Source: Cellulomonas telluris (GTDB taxonomy: Bacteria > Actinomycetota > Actinomycetes > Actinomycetales > Cellulomonadaceae). From it: 64,000 nt of DNA. The notes below the pieces were generated by a model. That model worked only from the letters and a program-made list of their open reading frames with translations, was not told the DNA's origin and ran no database searches. Location: assembly GCF_004886325.1 (NCBI RefSeq), contig NZ_QXFN01000002.1, forward strand, positions 434,001-498,000, written 5' to 3'. The position numbers and the translations under genes are program-made. Positions 52,446-61,643 of this stretch are shown here, piece by piece; within the stretch, counting starts at the first letter, position 1, and each line of letters begins with the position of its first letter.

Positions 52446-53039
52446 TCAGAGCGCGGAGGACGCCACCAGCTCCGCGCCCGCCTCGCGCATCGCGGCACGT
52501 GCGGCCTCGCCCTGCTCGGGCGTCACCGGCACCGTGAGGTCCGTCAGCACGCGCGCCCCGAGCCCGAACCCGAGGGCGTCGAGGGTCGTGGCGCACACGC
52601 AGTGCGACTCGGCGATGCCGACGACGTCGACGTCCGTGACGCCGGCGTCCCGCAGGATCGCGCCGAGCGCGCGGCCGTCGTGGTCGTGACCCTCGAAGCC
52701 GGAGTACGCGGCGGCGTACTCGCCCTTCTTGACGCTGACGTCCGGGCGCAGGTCGGCCAGCGCGGGGTGCAGCTCGGCCTCGGGCGTGCCCACCACGGCG
52801 TGCGGGGGCCACGTGTCGACGTAGTCCGGGGTGGCGGAGAAGTGCTCGCCCGGGTCGACGTGCCAGTCCTGCGTGGTGACGACGAGGTCGTACCGGTCGC
52901 GGTGCGCGGCCGCGTACGCGGCGATCCGCTCGGCCACGGCGTCGCCGCCCTCGACGGCGAGCGCGCCGCCCTCGCAGAAGGTCGGCTGCACGTCCACCAC
53001 CAGCAGGGCGCGCCGGCCCTGCGTCCGCTGCTCGGTCAT
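52446..53039 (-). CDS. pncA: Nicotinamidase / isochorismatase family hydrolase
   Basis: A 197-residue enzyme. The triad is visible as Asp16 in 'LLVVDVQPTF', Lys in 'VSVKKGEYAAAYSGF' and Cys in 'GIAESHCVCATTLDAL'; 'TQDWHVDPGEHFS' carries the metal-binding Asp and His residues. It most likely converts nicotinamide to nicotinate for NAD salvage. Convergent with rsmI. Confidence 0.88.
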   Translation of the reverse strand: MTEQRTQGRRALLVVDVQPTFCEGGALAVEGGDAVAERIAAYAAAHRDRYDLVVTTQDWHVDPGEHFSATPDYVDTWPPHAVVGTPEAELHPALADLRPDVSVKKGEYAAAYSGFEGHDHDGRALGAILRDAGVTDVDVVGIAESHCVCATTLDALGFGLGARVLTDLTVPVTPEQGEAARAAMREAGAELVASSAL

Positions 53040-53172
53040 GCGTCCATTCTCGGCACCCGGGGCCGCCGCGTCCCGCGCTCACCGCGTGTGCCCGGACACA
53101 CCGGCGTTGCGCGGGCGTCGCGGTGCGCGGACGCTGGGACGGGCCGCGGCGGCACGGGACGAGGAGGTCGCG

Positions 53173-54432
53173 ATGAGCGCAGGGACGGCAGGGACGCGGC
53201 CGGGGGGCGGCCGCGCGCGGGCCACGGGCGTGCTGGTGGCGGCCGCGGTCCTGCTCGCCGGCTGCACCCCCGACGACGCGGCGCCGACCGCCGCGGCGAC
53301 GTCCACCACCGCCCCGAGCCCGTCGGCCACGGCGTCGGCGAGCCCGGGACCGACCGCGGCGCCGACCCCGACCTCGCCCGTGCGGGACGTCCCGAGCGTC
53401 GCCGTGACCTCGGTCGAGGAGGTGGCGACGGGGCTCGACGCGCCCTGGGGGCTGGCGTTCCTGCCGGACGCGCGCGCGGTCGTGACGCTGCGCGACCGCG
53501 CCCGCCTCGTGGTGCTCGGCACGGACGGCACGGCCACCGAGGTCACGGGCCCCGGGGCGGACGAGGTCGCCGCGACGACCGTGCCGCGCGGCGAGGGCGG
53601 CCTGCTCGGGGTGGCCGTCGTGCCCGGTGCCGTGCCCGGCGGCCCGGCCGACCTCGTCCTGTACCTCACCGCGGCGCGGGACAACCGCGTGCTGCGCGCG
53701 ACGCTCGACGGCACGACGCTCGGGCCCACGCGGGTGGTCCTCGAGGGCATCCCCAAGGGGAGCAACCACAACGGCGGCCGTCTCGCCTTCGGCCCGGACG
53801 GCGCGCTGTACGTCACCACCGGCGACACGTACGAGACCGGCCTCGCGCCCGACCCCGCGAGCCTCGGCGGCAAGGTCCTGCGCGTCACCGCCGACGGGGC
53901 GCCGGCGCCGGGGAACCCCGACCCCTCCTCGCCCGTGTGGACGCGGGGGCACCGCAACGTGCAGGGCGTCGGCTGGGCCCCGGACGGGCGGGCGTTCGCC
54001 GCCGAGTTCGGGCAGGACACGTGGGACGAGCTGAACGTCCTGCACGCCGGTGCGGACTACGGGTGGCCCGCCGTCGAGGGCACCGGCGGCGCCCGGTCCG
54101 GGTTCGTGGACCCCGTCGCGCAGTGGTCGACCGACGAGGCGTCGCCCAGCGGGCTGGCCGTCACCGACGAGGGCGTGTACCTCGCCGGCCTGCGCGGGCG
54201 GACGCTGTGGCGAGTCCCGCTGCGGCCGGTCCCGCCCGGGGCGATGGACGACCCGGCGCAGGACGCGGCGGGCGTCGGCACCCCGCAGCCGCTGCTCGCA
54301 GGCGAGCACGGACGCCTGCGGGCGGTCGAGGTCGCCCCCGACGGCTCCCTCTGGGTCGTCACGAACAACACCGACGGGCGCGGGGACCCGCGTCCCGGCG
54401 ACGACCGGGTGCTGCGCGTGCGGGTCCGCTGA
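53173..54432 (+). CDS. PQQ-dependent sugar dehydrogenase-like lipoprotein
   Basis: A 419-residue six-bladed beta-propeller of the soluble glucose/sorbosone dehydrogenase family. A signal peptide ends in the lipobox LLAGC with Cys31, followed by a Thr/Ser/Pro-rich linker (about residues 35-75). 'GLDAPWGLAFLPDARAVVT', 'EGGLLGVAVVPG', 'GIPKGSNHNGGRLAFGPDGA', 'WTRGHRNVQGVGW' and 'GADYGWPAVEG' are family signatures. It would oxidise an aldose outside the membrane if PQQ is available; no PQQ genes are in view. ATG at 53173 has a GAGGAGG site. Confidence 0.87.
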   Translation: MSAGTAGTRPGGGRARATGVLVAAAVLLAGCTPDDAAPTAAATSTTAPSPSATASASPGPTAAPTPTSPVRDVPSVAVTSVEEVATGLDAPWGLAFLPDARAVVTLRDRARLVVLGTDGTATEVTGPGADEVAATTVPRGEGGLLGVAVVPGAVPGGPADLVLYLTAARDNRVLRATLDGTTLGPTRVVLEGIPKGSNHNGGRLAFGPDGALYVTTGDTYETGLAPDPASLGGKVLRVTADGAPAPGNPDPSSPVWTRGHRNVQGVGWAPDGRAFAAEFGQDTWDELNVLHAGADYGWPAVEGTGGARSGFVDPVAQWSTDEASPSGLAVTDEGVYLAGLRGRTLWRVPLRPVPPGAMDDPAQDAAGVGTPQPLLAGEHGRLRAVEVAPDGSLWVVTNNTDGRGDPRPGDDRVLRVRVR

Positions 54433-54539
54433 CCGGCGTGCCGGCGGTGCGCCGACCACGCCCCGCGTGTCCGTGGCGTCCGGTTCGCCCCGTATCGGTA
54501 CTGTGTGCGCCGATCACGCGGACGTCAGAGGGAGCGGTC

Positions 54540-54707
54540 ATGCCGGCGAGGGCCAAGAGCATCCTCATGTGGGTCGTCGTCATCTTCCTCGTGTACGCGG
54601 TGGTGACGAACCCGGACCGGGCGGCGGACGTCGTCCGGTCGGTCTGGGACTTCCTCTGGGGCGCGGTCCAGGGCTTCGGGGAGTTCTTCAGCAACCTCGC
54701 GGAGTAG
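54540..54707 (+). CDS. Small single-pass membrane protein
   Basis: A 55-residue protein with a helix at about residues 8-23 ('ILMWVVVIFLVYAVVTNP') followed by an amphipathic C-terminus 'SVWDFLWGAVQGFGEFFSNL'. AGAGGGAG precedes the ATG. It looks like a family found next to PH-domain protein genes in actinobacteria. Function unknown. Confidence 0.7.
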   Translation: MPARAKSILMWVVVIFLVYAVVTNPDRAADVVRSVWDFLWGAVQGFGEFFSNLAE

Positions 54708-54744
54708 CGACGCGTGACGGCACGGCTGCGGGGGAGGTGACGGC

Positions 54745-55710
54745 GTGGGTGCGGACCGCGCGACGCGGATCGTCCTGTCGCACCGGCTGCTGCGCCGGTA
54801 CGTCCTGCCCGGCGAGCGGGTGGTGCTCGCGACGCGCCGGCACTGGGCGAAGCTCCTCGAGCCGGCCCTCACCGCGCTCGCGGTCCTCGTGGCCGTCGCC
54901 TGGCTGACGGCACGGCTGGAGCCGGCGCTGGGCGAGGCCGCGCTGTGGCTGTGGTGGCTGTGGCTCGCGGCGCTCGCGCGGCTGGGCTGGCTCGTGCTGG
55001 TGTGGCGGGTCGAGTGGTTCGTCGCCACGGACAAGCGGATGCTCCTGCTCACCGGCCTGGTGACGCACCAGATCGGGATGATGCCGCTGATGAAGGTCAC
55101 GGACATGCGCTACTCGCGGTCCGTGCTGGGGCAGCTGCTCGGCTACGGGCAGTTCCTGCTCGAGTCGGCGGGGCAGGACCAGGCCCTGCGCAGCATCGAC
55201 TGGGTCGCGCGTCCCGACGCGACGTACCGCGACCTGTGCGCGCTCATCTTCACGCCGGTCGACGGGTCCGGGGACGTCGACGACGCGCCCGCCCGCGGGC
55301 TGCCCCGGCCGCGCCCGCCCGCCGTCCCGCCGTCCCGGTGGCCGGCGCGCACCCCGGCGGGCGGCACCCGCGCGGGGGAGGTGGACACGCAGCCGATCGG
55401 CCTGACGGCGCCGCCGTCGCCGGTGGTGCACGCGCCCGCACCCGACCCCCGCCCGGGCGCGGCCGTCCTGCCGCCCACGCTCGCCGAGGCGGCCGCGTCG
55501 CCGCTCGCGGTCGAGGCGGAGGCGATCGCCGGCGAGGACGCGCTCCGGCGCGCGGAGGAGGACGCGCAGGACCGCTCGTGGGACGTCTCCGAGCCGACCG
55601 CGACGTTCGTGCGGCTCGAGCCGGGAACCCGGACGGCGCCGTCCCCGCCCGCCCGGCCGGCACGTCCGGCCGCCGGAAAGGGCGCGGGGGAGGACGACGG
55701 CCCCGCCTAG
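54745..55710 (+). CDS. PH domain-containing membrane protein (YdbT-like)
   Basis: A 321-residue protein: two membrane helices (about residues 40-85) and a bacterial PH domain of the bPH2 type ('RVEWFVATDKRMLLLTGLVT', 'MMPLMKVTDMRYSRSVLG', 'GYGQFLLESAGQDQALR'). The last 140 residues are a disordered Pro/Ala/Asp tail. Function unknown. GTG at 54745 has GGGGGAGG. It precedes metG by 9 bases. Confidence 0.8.
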   Translation: MGADRATRIVLSHRLLRRYVLPGERVVLATRRHWAKLLEPALTALAVLVAVAWLTARLEPALGEAALWLWWLWLAALARLGWLVLVWRVEWFVATDKRMLLLTGLVTHQIGMMPLMKVTDMRYSRSVLGQLLGYGQFLLESAGQDQALRSIDWVARPDATYRDLCALIFTPVDGSGDVDDAPARGLPRPRPPAVPPSRWPARTPAGGTRAGEVDTQPIGLTAPPSPVVHAPAPDPRPGAAVLPPTLAEAAASPLAVEAEAIAGEDALRRAEEDAQDRSWDVSEPTATFVRLEPGTRTAPSPPARPARPAAGKGAGEDDGPA

Positions 55711-55719
55711 GATCGGCGC

Positions 55720-57513
55720 ATGTCCCGCATCCTGTCGGCCGTCGCGTGGCCCTACGCCAACGGCCCCCGTCACATCGGTCATGTCGCCGGGTTCGGCGTC
55801 CCCTCGGACGTGTTCAGCCGGTACATGCGCATGGCGGGGCACGACGTGCTCATGGTGTCGGGCACGGACGAGCACGGGACGCCGATCCTCGTGCAGGCCG
55901 ACAAGGAGGGCGTGAGCGCGCAGGAGCTCGCCGACCGCTACAACCGCGTCATCGTCGAGGACCTCACGCAGCTCGGCCTGTCGTACGACCTGTTCACGCG
56001 CACCACGACGCGCAACCACTACGCCGTCGTGCAGGAGATGTTCCGCACGGTCCACAAGAACGGCTACATGGTCGAGCAGCGGACGATGGGCGCGGTCAGC
56101 CCGTCGACGGGCCGCACCCTGCCCGACCGGTACATCGAGGGCACGTGCCCGATCTGCGGGTACGACGGCGCGCGCGGCGACCAGTGCGACAACTGCGGCA
56201 ACCAGCTCGACGCGATCGAGCTGAAGAACCCGCGCAGCCGCATCAACGGCGAGACGCCGAAGTTCGTCGAGTCGGAGCACTTCTTCCTCGACCTGCCGGC
56301 GTTCGTCGACGCGCTCGGCGACTGGCTGCGCACGCGCACCAACTGGCGGCCGAACGTCCTGAAGTTCTCGCTCAACCTGCTCGACGACGTGCGTCCGCGC
56401 GCCATGACGCGCGACATCGACTGGGGCATCCCGGTGCCGCTGCCGGGCTGGGAGGAGAACAACGCCAAGCGCCTGTACGTGTGGTTCGACGCGGTCATCG
56501 GCTACCTGTCGGCGTCGATCGAGTGGGCCCGCCGCAGCGGGGACCCGGACGCGTGGCGGCAGTGGTGGAACGACCCGTCGGCCCTGTCGTACTACTTCAT
56601 GGGCAAGGACAACATCACGTTCCACAGCCAGATCTGGCCGGCGGAGCTGCTCGGCTACGACGGCAAGGGCGCGCGCGGCGGCGAGCCGGGCGCGTACGGC
56701 TCGCTCAACCTGCCCACCGAGGTGGTCTCGAGCGAGTTCCTCAACGTCGAGGGCAAGCAGTTCTCGTCGTCGCGCGGCGTCGTCATCTACGTGCGCGACA
56801 TGCTCGCCCGCTACCAGCCGGACGCGCTGCGCTACTACATCTCCGTCGCCGGCCCGGAGACCCAGGACGTCGACTTCACGTGGCAGGAGTTCAAGCGCCG
56901 CACGAACGACGAGCTCGTCGCGGGCTGGGGCAACCTGGTCAACCGCACGGCGAGCATGGTGCACAAGAACTTCGGCGCGATCCCGACGCCCGGCCCGCGG
57001 CAGCCGGTCGACGAGGCGCTGCTCGCCGAGGTCACGACCGCGTTCGGCCGCGTGGGCGAGCTCGTCGGGACGCACCGCCAGCGGGCGGCGCTCGGCGAGG
57101 CGATGCGCGTCGTCGGCGAGGCCAACCGGTACGTCTCCGAGACCGAGCCGTGGAAGCTCAAGGAGGACCCGGAGCGTCTCGCGACCGTGCTGCACACGAC
57201 GACGCAGGCCGTGAGCGACCTCAACACGCTGCTCGCGCCGTTCCTGCCGTTCGCCGCGCAGCAGGTGCACGAGACGCTCGGCGGCACGGGCACGTTCTCG
57301 CCGTCGCCGCGCATCGACGAGGTCACGGACCTGGACGACGAGTCCCGGCACTACCCGGTCATCACGGGCGACTACCGCCTGGGCGAGACCGTCGCCGCCT
57401 GGGAGCCGCGCGCGGTCGTGCCCGGCACGCCGATCGGGAAGCCGACGCCGGTGTTCACCAAGCTCGACGACGCGATCGTCGAGGAGGAGCTCGACCGCCT
57501 GCGCCAGGGCTGA
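55720..57513 (+). CDS. metG: Methionyl-tRNA synthetase
   Basis: A 597-residue class I synthetase. The HIGH motif is His18-Ile-Gly-His21, a zinc knuckle uses Cys143, Cys146, Cys156 and Cys159, and the KMSKS position reads KQFSSSRG from Lys346. It charges tRNA-Met for translation. No C-terminal dimerisation domain is present. The stop overlaps tatD by one base (TGATG), so the two are translationally coupled. Confidence 0.96.
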   Translation: MSRILSAVAWPYANGPRHIGHVAGFGVPSDVFSRYMRMAGHDVLMVSGTDEHGTPILVQADKEGVSAQELADRYNRVIVEDLTQLGLSYDLFTRTTTRNHYAVVQEMFRTVHKNGYMVEQRTMGAVSPSTGRTLPDRYIEGTCPICGYDGARGDQCDNCGNQLDAIELKNPRSRINGETPKFVESEHFFLDLPAFVDALGDWLRTRTNWRPNVLKFSLNLLDDVRPRAMTRDIDWGIPVPLPGWEENNAKRLYVWFDAVIGYLSASIEWARRSGDPDAWRQWWNDPSALSYYFMGKDNITFHSQIWPAELLGYDGKGARGGEPGAYGSLNLPTEVVSSEFLNVEGKQFSSSRGVVIYVRDMLARYQPDALRYYISVAGPETQDVDFTWQEFKRRTNDELVAGWGNLVNRTASMVHKNFGAIPTPGPRQPVDEALLAEVTTAFGRVGELVGTHRQRAALGEAMRVVGEANRYVSETEPWKLKEDPERLATVLHTTTQAVSDLNTLLAPFLPFAAQQVHETLGGTGTFSPSPRIDEVTDLDDESRHYPVITGDYRLGETVAAWEPRAVVPGTPIGKPTPVFTKLDDAIVEEELDRLRQG

Positions 57514-58445
57514 TGGGCCGCAAGCAGCGGGAGCGCGGCTGGCCGCCCGTTCCCGAGGCCCTGCCGCTGCCGGTCGTCGACGACCACACCCACCTGGAGT
57601 CCGTCGTCGACTGGCGGGCCGACGGCTGGGACCCCGCGGACCCCGACGTGCACCCCGACCTGGCCGCGCACCTGCAGCGCGCGGCGCAGGTCGGGGTGAC
57701 GCGGATGGTGCAGGTCGGCTGCGACCTGGACGCGCTCGCCTGGACGGACGCGGTGGTGCGCGCGCACGGCGCCCTGCTCGGCGCCGTCGCGATCCACCCC
57801 AACGAGGCCGTCCTGCACGCGGGCGTCCGCGAGGTGGCGCCCGACGGGCTCGACCCGGACCCGCAGCCGCGCCACGACGTCCCGCTGGACGACGCGCTCG
57901 CCCGGGTGGCGGAGGTGGCCCGGGGCAACCCGCGCGTGCGGGCGGTCGGCGAGACGGGTCTCGACTTCTTCCGGGCCGGGGACGCCGGGCGCGCGGTGCA
58001 GCGGGAGGCGTTCCGCGCGCACGTGGCCCTCGCCAAGGAGCTCGGCCTCGCGCTGCAGATCCACGACCGCGACGCGCACGAGGACGTCGTCGACGTGCTG
58101 CTGCGCGACGGCGCACCGGAGCGCACCGTCTTCCACTGCTTCTCCGGCGACGCCGCCCTGGCGGAGCTCGCCGCACGGCACGGCTGGTTCTGCTCGTTCG
58201 CCGGCCCCGTCTCCTTCCCTGCCAACGAGGACCTGCGCGCCGCGCTGCGCGTGCTGCCGCCGGGTCTCGTGCTCGTCGAGACGGACGCGCCGTACCTCAC
58301 CGTCCACCCGTACCGGGGCCGCCCGAACGCCCCGTACCTGCTGCCCGGCACGGTCCGGACGGTGGCCGAGGTGACCGGGCGGACGCTCGCGGACGTGTGC
58401 GCGCAGGTGTCGGCGACGGCGGAGCAGGTGTACGGGACCTGGTGA
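57513..58445 (+). CDS. tatD: TatD family metal-dependent hydrolase
   Basis: A 310-residue TIM-barrel DNase: 'VVDDHTHLESVV' (metal-binding HxH), 'VGCDLDALAW', 'AVAIHPNEA', 'VGETGLDFFRAG' (metal-bridging Glu), 'QIHDRDAHEDVV', 'VFHCFSGDA' and 'LVETDAPYLTV' are in the family order. TatD proteins are 3'-5' nucleases in DNA repair or turnover. The metG-tatD-rpf-rsmA-ispE order is standard for actinobacteria. Confidence 0.93.
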   Translation: MGRKQRERGWPPVPEALPLPVVDDHTHLESVVDWRADGWDPADPDVHPDLAAHLQRAAQVGVTRMVQVGCDLDALAWTDAVVRAHGALLGAVAIHPNEAVLHAGVREVAPDGLDPDPQPRHDVPLDDALARVAEVARGNPRVRAVGETGLDFFRAGDAGRAVQREAFRAHVALAKELGLALQIHDRDAHEDVVDVLLRDGAPERTVFHCFSGDAALAELAARHGWFCSFAGPVSFPANEDLRAALRVLPPGLVLVETDAPYLTVHPYRGRPNAPYLLPGTVRTVAEVTGRTLADVCAQVSATAEQVYGTW

Positions 58446-58517
58446 CGCCCGGCCCCGCCCGCGCCCGTGCGCGAGCGGTGCCACCCGTCCGGCGGGGGAC
58501 CGGCCGGTGGTCCTCGG

Positions 58518-58533
58518 GTCACGGATCGGTTAC
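58518..58533 (+). promoter_or_regulatory. GTCAC-N6-GTTAC direct repeat, MtrA-like box of the first rpf gene
   Basis: GTCAC at 58518-58522 and GTTAC at 58529-58533 are spaced 11 bases apart, one helical turn. The identical arrangement precedes the second rpf-like gene at 59942-59957. It fits the tandem GTnAC sites bound by MtrA-type response regulators. Confidence 0.55.
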
Positions 58534-58568
58534 GGTCGTGCGCGGCGTCGTGACGGACGGCCGTCAAG

Positions 58569-59891
58569 GTGCCCGGCGGTGCTGTCGATGACACGGCACC
58601 ACCGACCGCGCAGGACCCGCACCTCGCACCGCCCGACGAGCACGACCCGACCACGCACGACCCAGGGCACGCGACCCTCCCGCCGACCCCGAAGGACACC
58701 GTGACCGGTCCCGACCGCTCCCGCCGCCGCGGCACGACGTCGCGCCGGCTGCCGCGCCTCGCCGCGCAGGCGGGCGTGCTCGCGCTCGTCGTCGGCGGGA
58801 CGACGGCGTTCGCCGCGCTGCACAAGGACGTGACGGTCGACGTCGACGGGCAGGAGGTCTCCGTCCAGGCGTTCGGCCGGACGGTCGGCGACGTGCTCGC
58901 CGCCGCGGAGATCGAGGTGGGCGACGGCGACCTCGTCGCGCCCTCGCTGGACGCCCCGGTCGGGCGCAGCGGGCAGGTCGTGGTGCGGCACGGGCGTGAG
59001 ATCGACGTCGAGGTCGACGGCGAGCAGCGCAGCGTGTGGACGACCGCGCTGACGGTCGGCGAGGCCGTGGACAACCTCGGGCTGCGCGACGGCGTGCGGC
59101 TGTCCGCGTCCCGGTCCGCGGAGGTGGGCCGCGACGTGCTGCGCGTGTCGACCCAGAAGACCGTCCACCTCGTGGTCGACGGCCAGGTCATCGACGGTGT
59201 GAGCAGCGGCGCCACCGTGCGCGACGCGCTGCGCGACATCGGGCTGGTCCTCGAGGAGGGCGACCACGTCTCGGTGCCGCTCGACGCCGCCGCCGTCGAC
59301 GGTCTCGTCGTCCTCGTGACGCGTGCGGCGAGCTCGGACGAGACCGTGACCGAGACGGTGCCGTTCGCCGTGCGGGAGGTCGAGGACCCGTCGCTCGTCA
59401 CGGGGACGCGGAAGGTCGAGACCGCCGGCCGCGCGGGCCAGCGCGTGACCACGTACGCGCTGGACGTGGTGGGCGGGGCCGTGGTCGGCCGGACGCCGGT
59501 CGCGTCCGTCGTGACGGTGCCGCCCGTCGACCAGGTGATCCGCATCGGCACGGCGCCGCTCCCCGACCCCTCCGAGGTCGCGGTCGAGCCCGGCACCGCG
59601 CAGGCGATCGCGAAGGAGATGGTCGCGCAGCGCGGCTGGGGCGACGACCAGTTCGCGTGCCTGCTCAAGCTGTGGCAGAAGGAGAGCGGTTGGCGCGTGG
59701 ACGCGGACAACCCGACGTCGAGCGCGTACGGCATCCCGCAGGCGCTGCCCGGCTCCAAGATGGCCAGCGCGGGTGCCGACTGGCGCACCAACCCGGCCAC
59801 GCAGATCACCTGGGGCCTGGGCTACATCGCCGGCCGCTACGGGACCCCGTGCTCGGCGTGGGCGCACTCGCAGGCGAAGAACTGGTACTGA
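58569..59891 (+). CDS. Resuscitation-promoting-factor-like lytic transglycosylase (DUF348-G5-SLT)
   Basis: A 440-residue exported wall hydrolase. After an N-terminal polar region and one membrane helix ('AAQAGVLALVVGGTTAFAAL', about residues 68-87) come three DUF348 domains ('VTVDVDGQEVSVQAFGRTV' type), a G5 domain with 'VPFAVREVEDPSLVTGTRKV', and a lysozyme-like C-terminal domain ('CLLKLWQKESGWRVDADNPT', 'SAYGIPQALPGSKM', 'WGLGYIAGRYGTP') with the catalytic Glu in KESGW. It cleaves peptidoglycan. GTG at 58569 gives a long cytosolic N-terminus; GTG at 58701 with a GAAGGA site is a good alternative and leaves the helix near the start. Confidence 0.85.
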   Translation: MPGGAVDDTAPPTAQDPHLAPPDEHDPTTHDPGHATLPPTPKDTVTGPDRSRRRGTTSRRLPRLAAQAGVLALVVGGTTAFAALHKDVTVDVDGQEVSVQAFGRTVGDVLAAAEIEVGDGDLVAPSLDAPVGRSGQVVVRHGREIDVEVDGEQRSVWTTALTVGEAVDNLGLRDGVRLSASRSAEVGRDVLRVSTQKTVHLVVDGQVIDGVSSGATVRDALRDIGLVLEEGDHVSVPLDAAAVDGLVVLVTRAASSDETVTETVPFAVREVEDPSLVTGTRKVETAGRAGQRVTTYALDVVGGAVVGRTPVASVVTVPPVDQVIRIGTAPLPDPSEVAVEPGTAQAIAKEMVAQRGWGDDQFACLLKLWQKESGWRVDADNPTSSAYGIPQALPGSKMASAGADWRTNPATQITWGLGYIAGRYGTPCSAWAHSQAKNWY

Positions 59892-59899
59892 GCCTTTGC

Positions 59900-59917
59900 G
59901 TCACGCGAGCGTGACGT
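59900..59917. terminator. Inverted repeat after the first rpf-like gene
   Basis: CGTCACG-CGAG-CGTGACG, 8 bases after the stop codon; a short terminator, or part of the control region of the next gene since it contains GTCAC. Confidence 0.4.
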
Positions 59918-59941
59918 CCGCCTCAGAGGGTTGGCACCGGG

Positions 59942-59957
59942 GTCACGATTCCGTTAC
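59942..59957 (+). promoter_or_regulatory. GTCAC-N6-GTTAC direct repeat, MtrA-like box of the second rpf gene
   Basis: GTCAC at 59942-59946 and GTTAC at 59953-59957, the same spacing as at 58518-58533. GTTACGGTCG is shared by both promoters. About 210 bases of GC-rich leader with possible hairpins follow; no known riboswitch was recognised in it. Confidence 0.55.
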
Positions 59958-60170
59958 GGTCGCGTGTCGCGTTTGACCGGCGGGGCCCTCGCGGGCCGGG
60001 CCGCCGGCGCGACGAGCGGCCGCACCTGCGGTCGCTGACGGCCGGATCGGGGATCCGGGCCGGTGGGGCCGTGGCCCGCCCGTGCAGCACGAGACGCACG
60101 GGCGCGCGCGCCCACCGGGCGCCGAGGCGCACCGCTCCCCGTGCCCGGGCACCACGACGGCTGGAGCACC

Positions 60171-61511
60171 GTGCAGTTCTCGACCCGCTTCCTCGGTCCG
60201 AACCCCCGTACCGCGGGCGACCCCGCAGCCCCCGCGGACGCCCCCACCACCGACCCCGGACCGGAGCAGGGTCCGACGGCACGCGCCGCGGCGACCGCGC
60301 CGACGCCCGCCGTCACCGACGGGCCGGAGCCCGTCCTGCCCGACGCCGCGGCACCGGCCCCGCGCCGCCGCCGCTGGCTCGCCGTCACGGGCGCCGCCGC
60401 CGCGCTGGTCCTCGGCGCCGGCACCGCCGGCTACGCCCACGCGCACAAGAGCGTCGTGCTCGACGTCGACGGCGAGACCCGCGAGGTCTCCACGTTCGCC
60501 GGCTCGGTCGAGGGCCTGCTCGAGGACGAGGGCGTCGCCGTCGGCACGCGCGACACCGTCTCCGCCTCGGGCGCGCTGACCGACGGCCTCGAGGTCGTCG
60601 TGCGGCACGCGACCGCCGTCACCGTCACGCTCGACGGCGAGCAGCAGGTCGTGTGGACGACCGCGCTCTCGGCCGAGGAGGCGCTCGAGACCCTCGCCAC
60701 CCGCGCCGGCACGGTCGCGCTCGTCGCGTCCCGCTCGTCGGCGGCCGGCCGTCCCGAGCTGCCGCTCGACCTCGCCCTGCGCGGCCCGGCCGAGGTGCAC
60801 GTCGACGGCACCGTGCTCACCGTGCCGGACGCCGACGCCTCCGTCGCCGACGTGCTCGGCGAGCTCGGGGTGACGCTCCAGCCGCTCGACCGCGTGCAGG
60901 TGGTGCGCGGCCAGGACGGCCGCGTGGACGTGCTCGTCCAGCGCGTCGTCGTGCAGGACGTCGCCACGACGCACGAGGTGCCCTTCACCTCCCGCACGCA
61001 GGAGGACGCGTCGCTCTACACCGGCGAGCGCACCGTCGCCCAGGCCGGTGCGCCGGGCGTGCGCACGGTCGTCGACCGGGTCACCACGGTGGACGGCGTC
61101 GAGGAGACCCGCGTCCCCGTCTCCGACGAGGTCACGCAGGCCCCGGTCGAGGAGGTCGTCTCCGTCGGGACGAAGGCGCGCCCCGCGCCCAAGCCCGCCG
61201 CGCGCCCCGCGTCCCCCGCCGCCCCGGCGGCCGGCGGCACGCCCGGGCCGATCGCGGCCGGCGGCAGCGCGGACTCGCTGAACTGGGCCGCGCTGGCCCG
61301 CTGCGAGTCGGGCGGCCGTGTCGACGCCGTGTCGTCGACGGGCAAGTACCACGGCCTGTACCAGTTCTCGGTCGCCACCTGGCAGTCCGTGGGCGGCGCC
61401 GGTCTGCCCTCGCAGGCCTCGGCGGACGAGCAGACCGCGCGCGCCAAGATGCTCTACAACCGCTCGGGTGCCGGGCAGTGGCCGCACTGCGGCAAGAACC
61501 TGTTCAGCTGA
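60171..61511 (+). CDS. rpfB: Resuscitation-promoting factor RpfB-like
   Basis: A 446-residue exported protein: a disordered N-terminus, one membrane helix near residues 65-82 ('LAVTGAAAALVLGAGTAGYA'), three DUF348 domains, a G5 domain ('VPFTSRTQEDASLYTGERTV' region), and a C-terminal Rpf transglycosylase domain 'LNWAALARCESGGRVDAV', 'YHGLYQFSVATWQSVGGAG' and 'LYNRSGAGQWPHCG'. The catalytic Glu is in CESGG and the two cysteines match the Rpf disulfide. It cuts peptidoglycan and helps growth resumption. GTG at 60171 follows GGAG and starts 'MQFSTRFLGP'. Confidence 0.92.
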   Translation: MQFSTRFLGPNPRTAGDPAAPADAPTTDPGPEQGPTARAAATAPTPAVTDGPEPVLPDAAAPAPRRRRWLAVTGAAAALVLGAGTAGYAHAHKSVVLDVDGETREVSTFAGSVEGLLEDEGVAVGTRDTVSASGALTDGLEVVVRHATAVTVTLDGEQQVVWTTALSAEEALETLATRAGTVALVASRSSAAGRPELPLDLALRGPAEVHVDGTVLTVPDADASVADVLGELGVTLQPLDRVQVVRGQDGRVDVLVQRVVVQDVATTHEVPFTSRTQEDASLYTGERTVAQAGAPGVRTVVDRVTTVDGVEETRVPVSDEVTQAPVEEVVSVGTKARPAPKPAARPASPAAPAAGGTPGPIAAGGSADSLNWAALARCESGGRVDAVSSTGKYHGLYQFSVATWQSVGGAGLPSQASADEQTARAKMLYNRSGAGQWPHCGKNLFS

Positions 61512-61524
61512 CCCCGCAGCGCCT

Positions 61525-61560
61525 CACGGCCCCGTCCCCTTCCCGGGGGGCGGGGCCGTG
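61525..61560 (+). terminator. Terminator after rpfB
   Basis: CACGGCCCCG and CGGGGCCGTG form 10-base arms around a 16-base loop, 13 bases after the stop codon. Confidence 0.6.
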
Positions 61561-61630
61561 GTGCGTCCGACCGGGCCCGCCGTGGCGGCTCCGCGCCGCC
61601 GCCGCGGACGGCGGCGCCCACCGCGGTCGT

Positions 61631-61636
61631 TAGGCT
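61631..61636 (+). promoter_or_regulatory. -10 box (TAGGCT) of rsmA
   Basis: TAGGCT ends 7 bases before the GTG at 61644 with no ribosome-binding site; a leaderless start is likely. Confidence 0.45.
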
Positions 61637-61643
61637 CGGTCCC

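Noticed and set aside
59958..60170. c-di-AMP (ydaO-type) riboswitch upstream of rpfB
   Set aside because: Expected from other actinobacteria, but the conserved core could not be found by eye.
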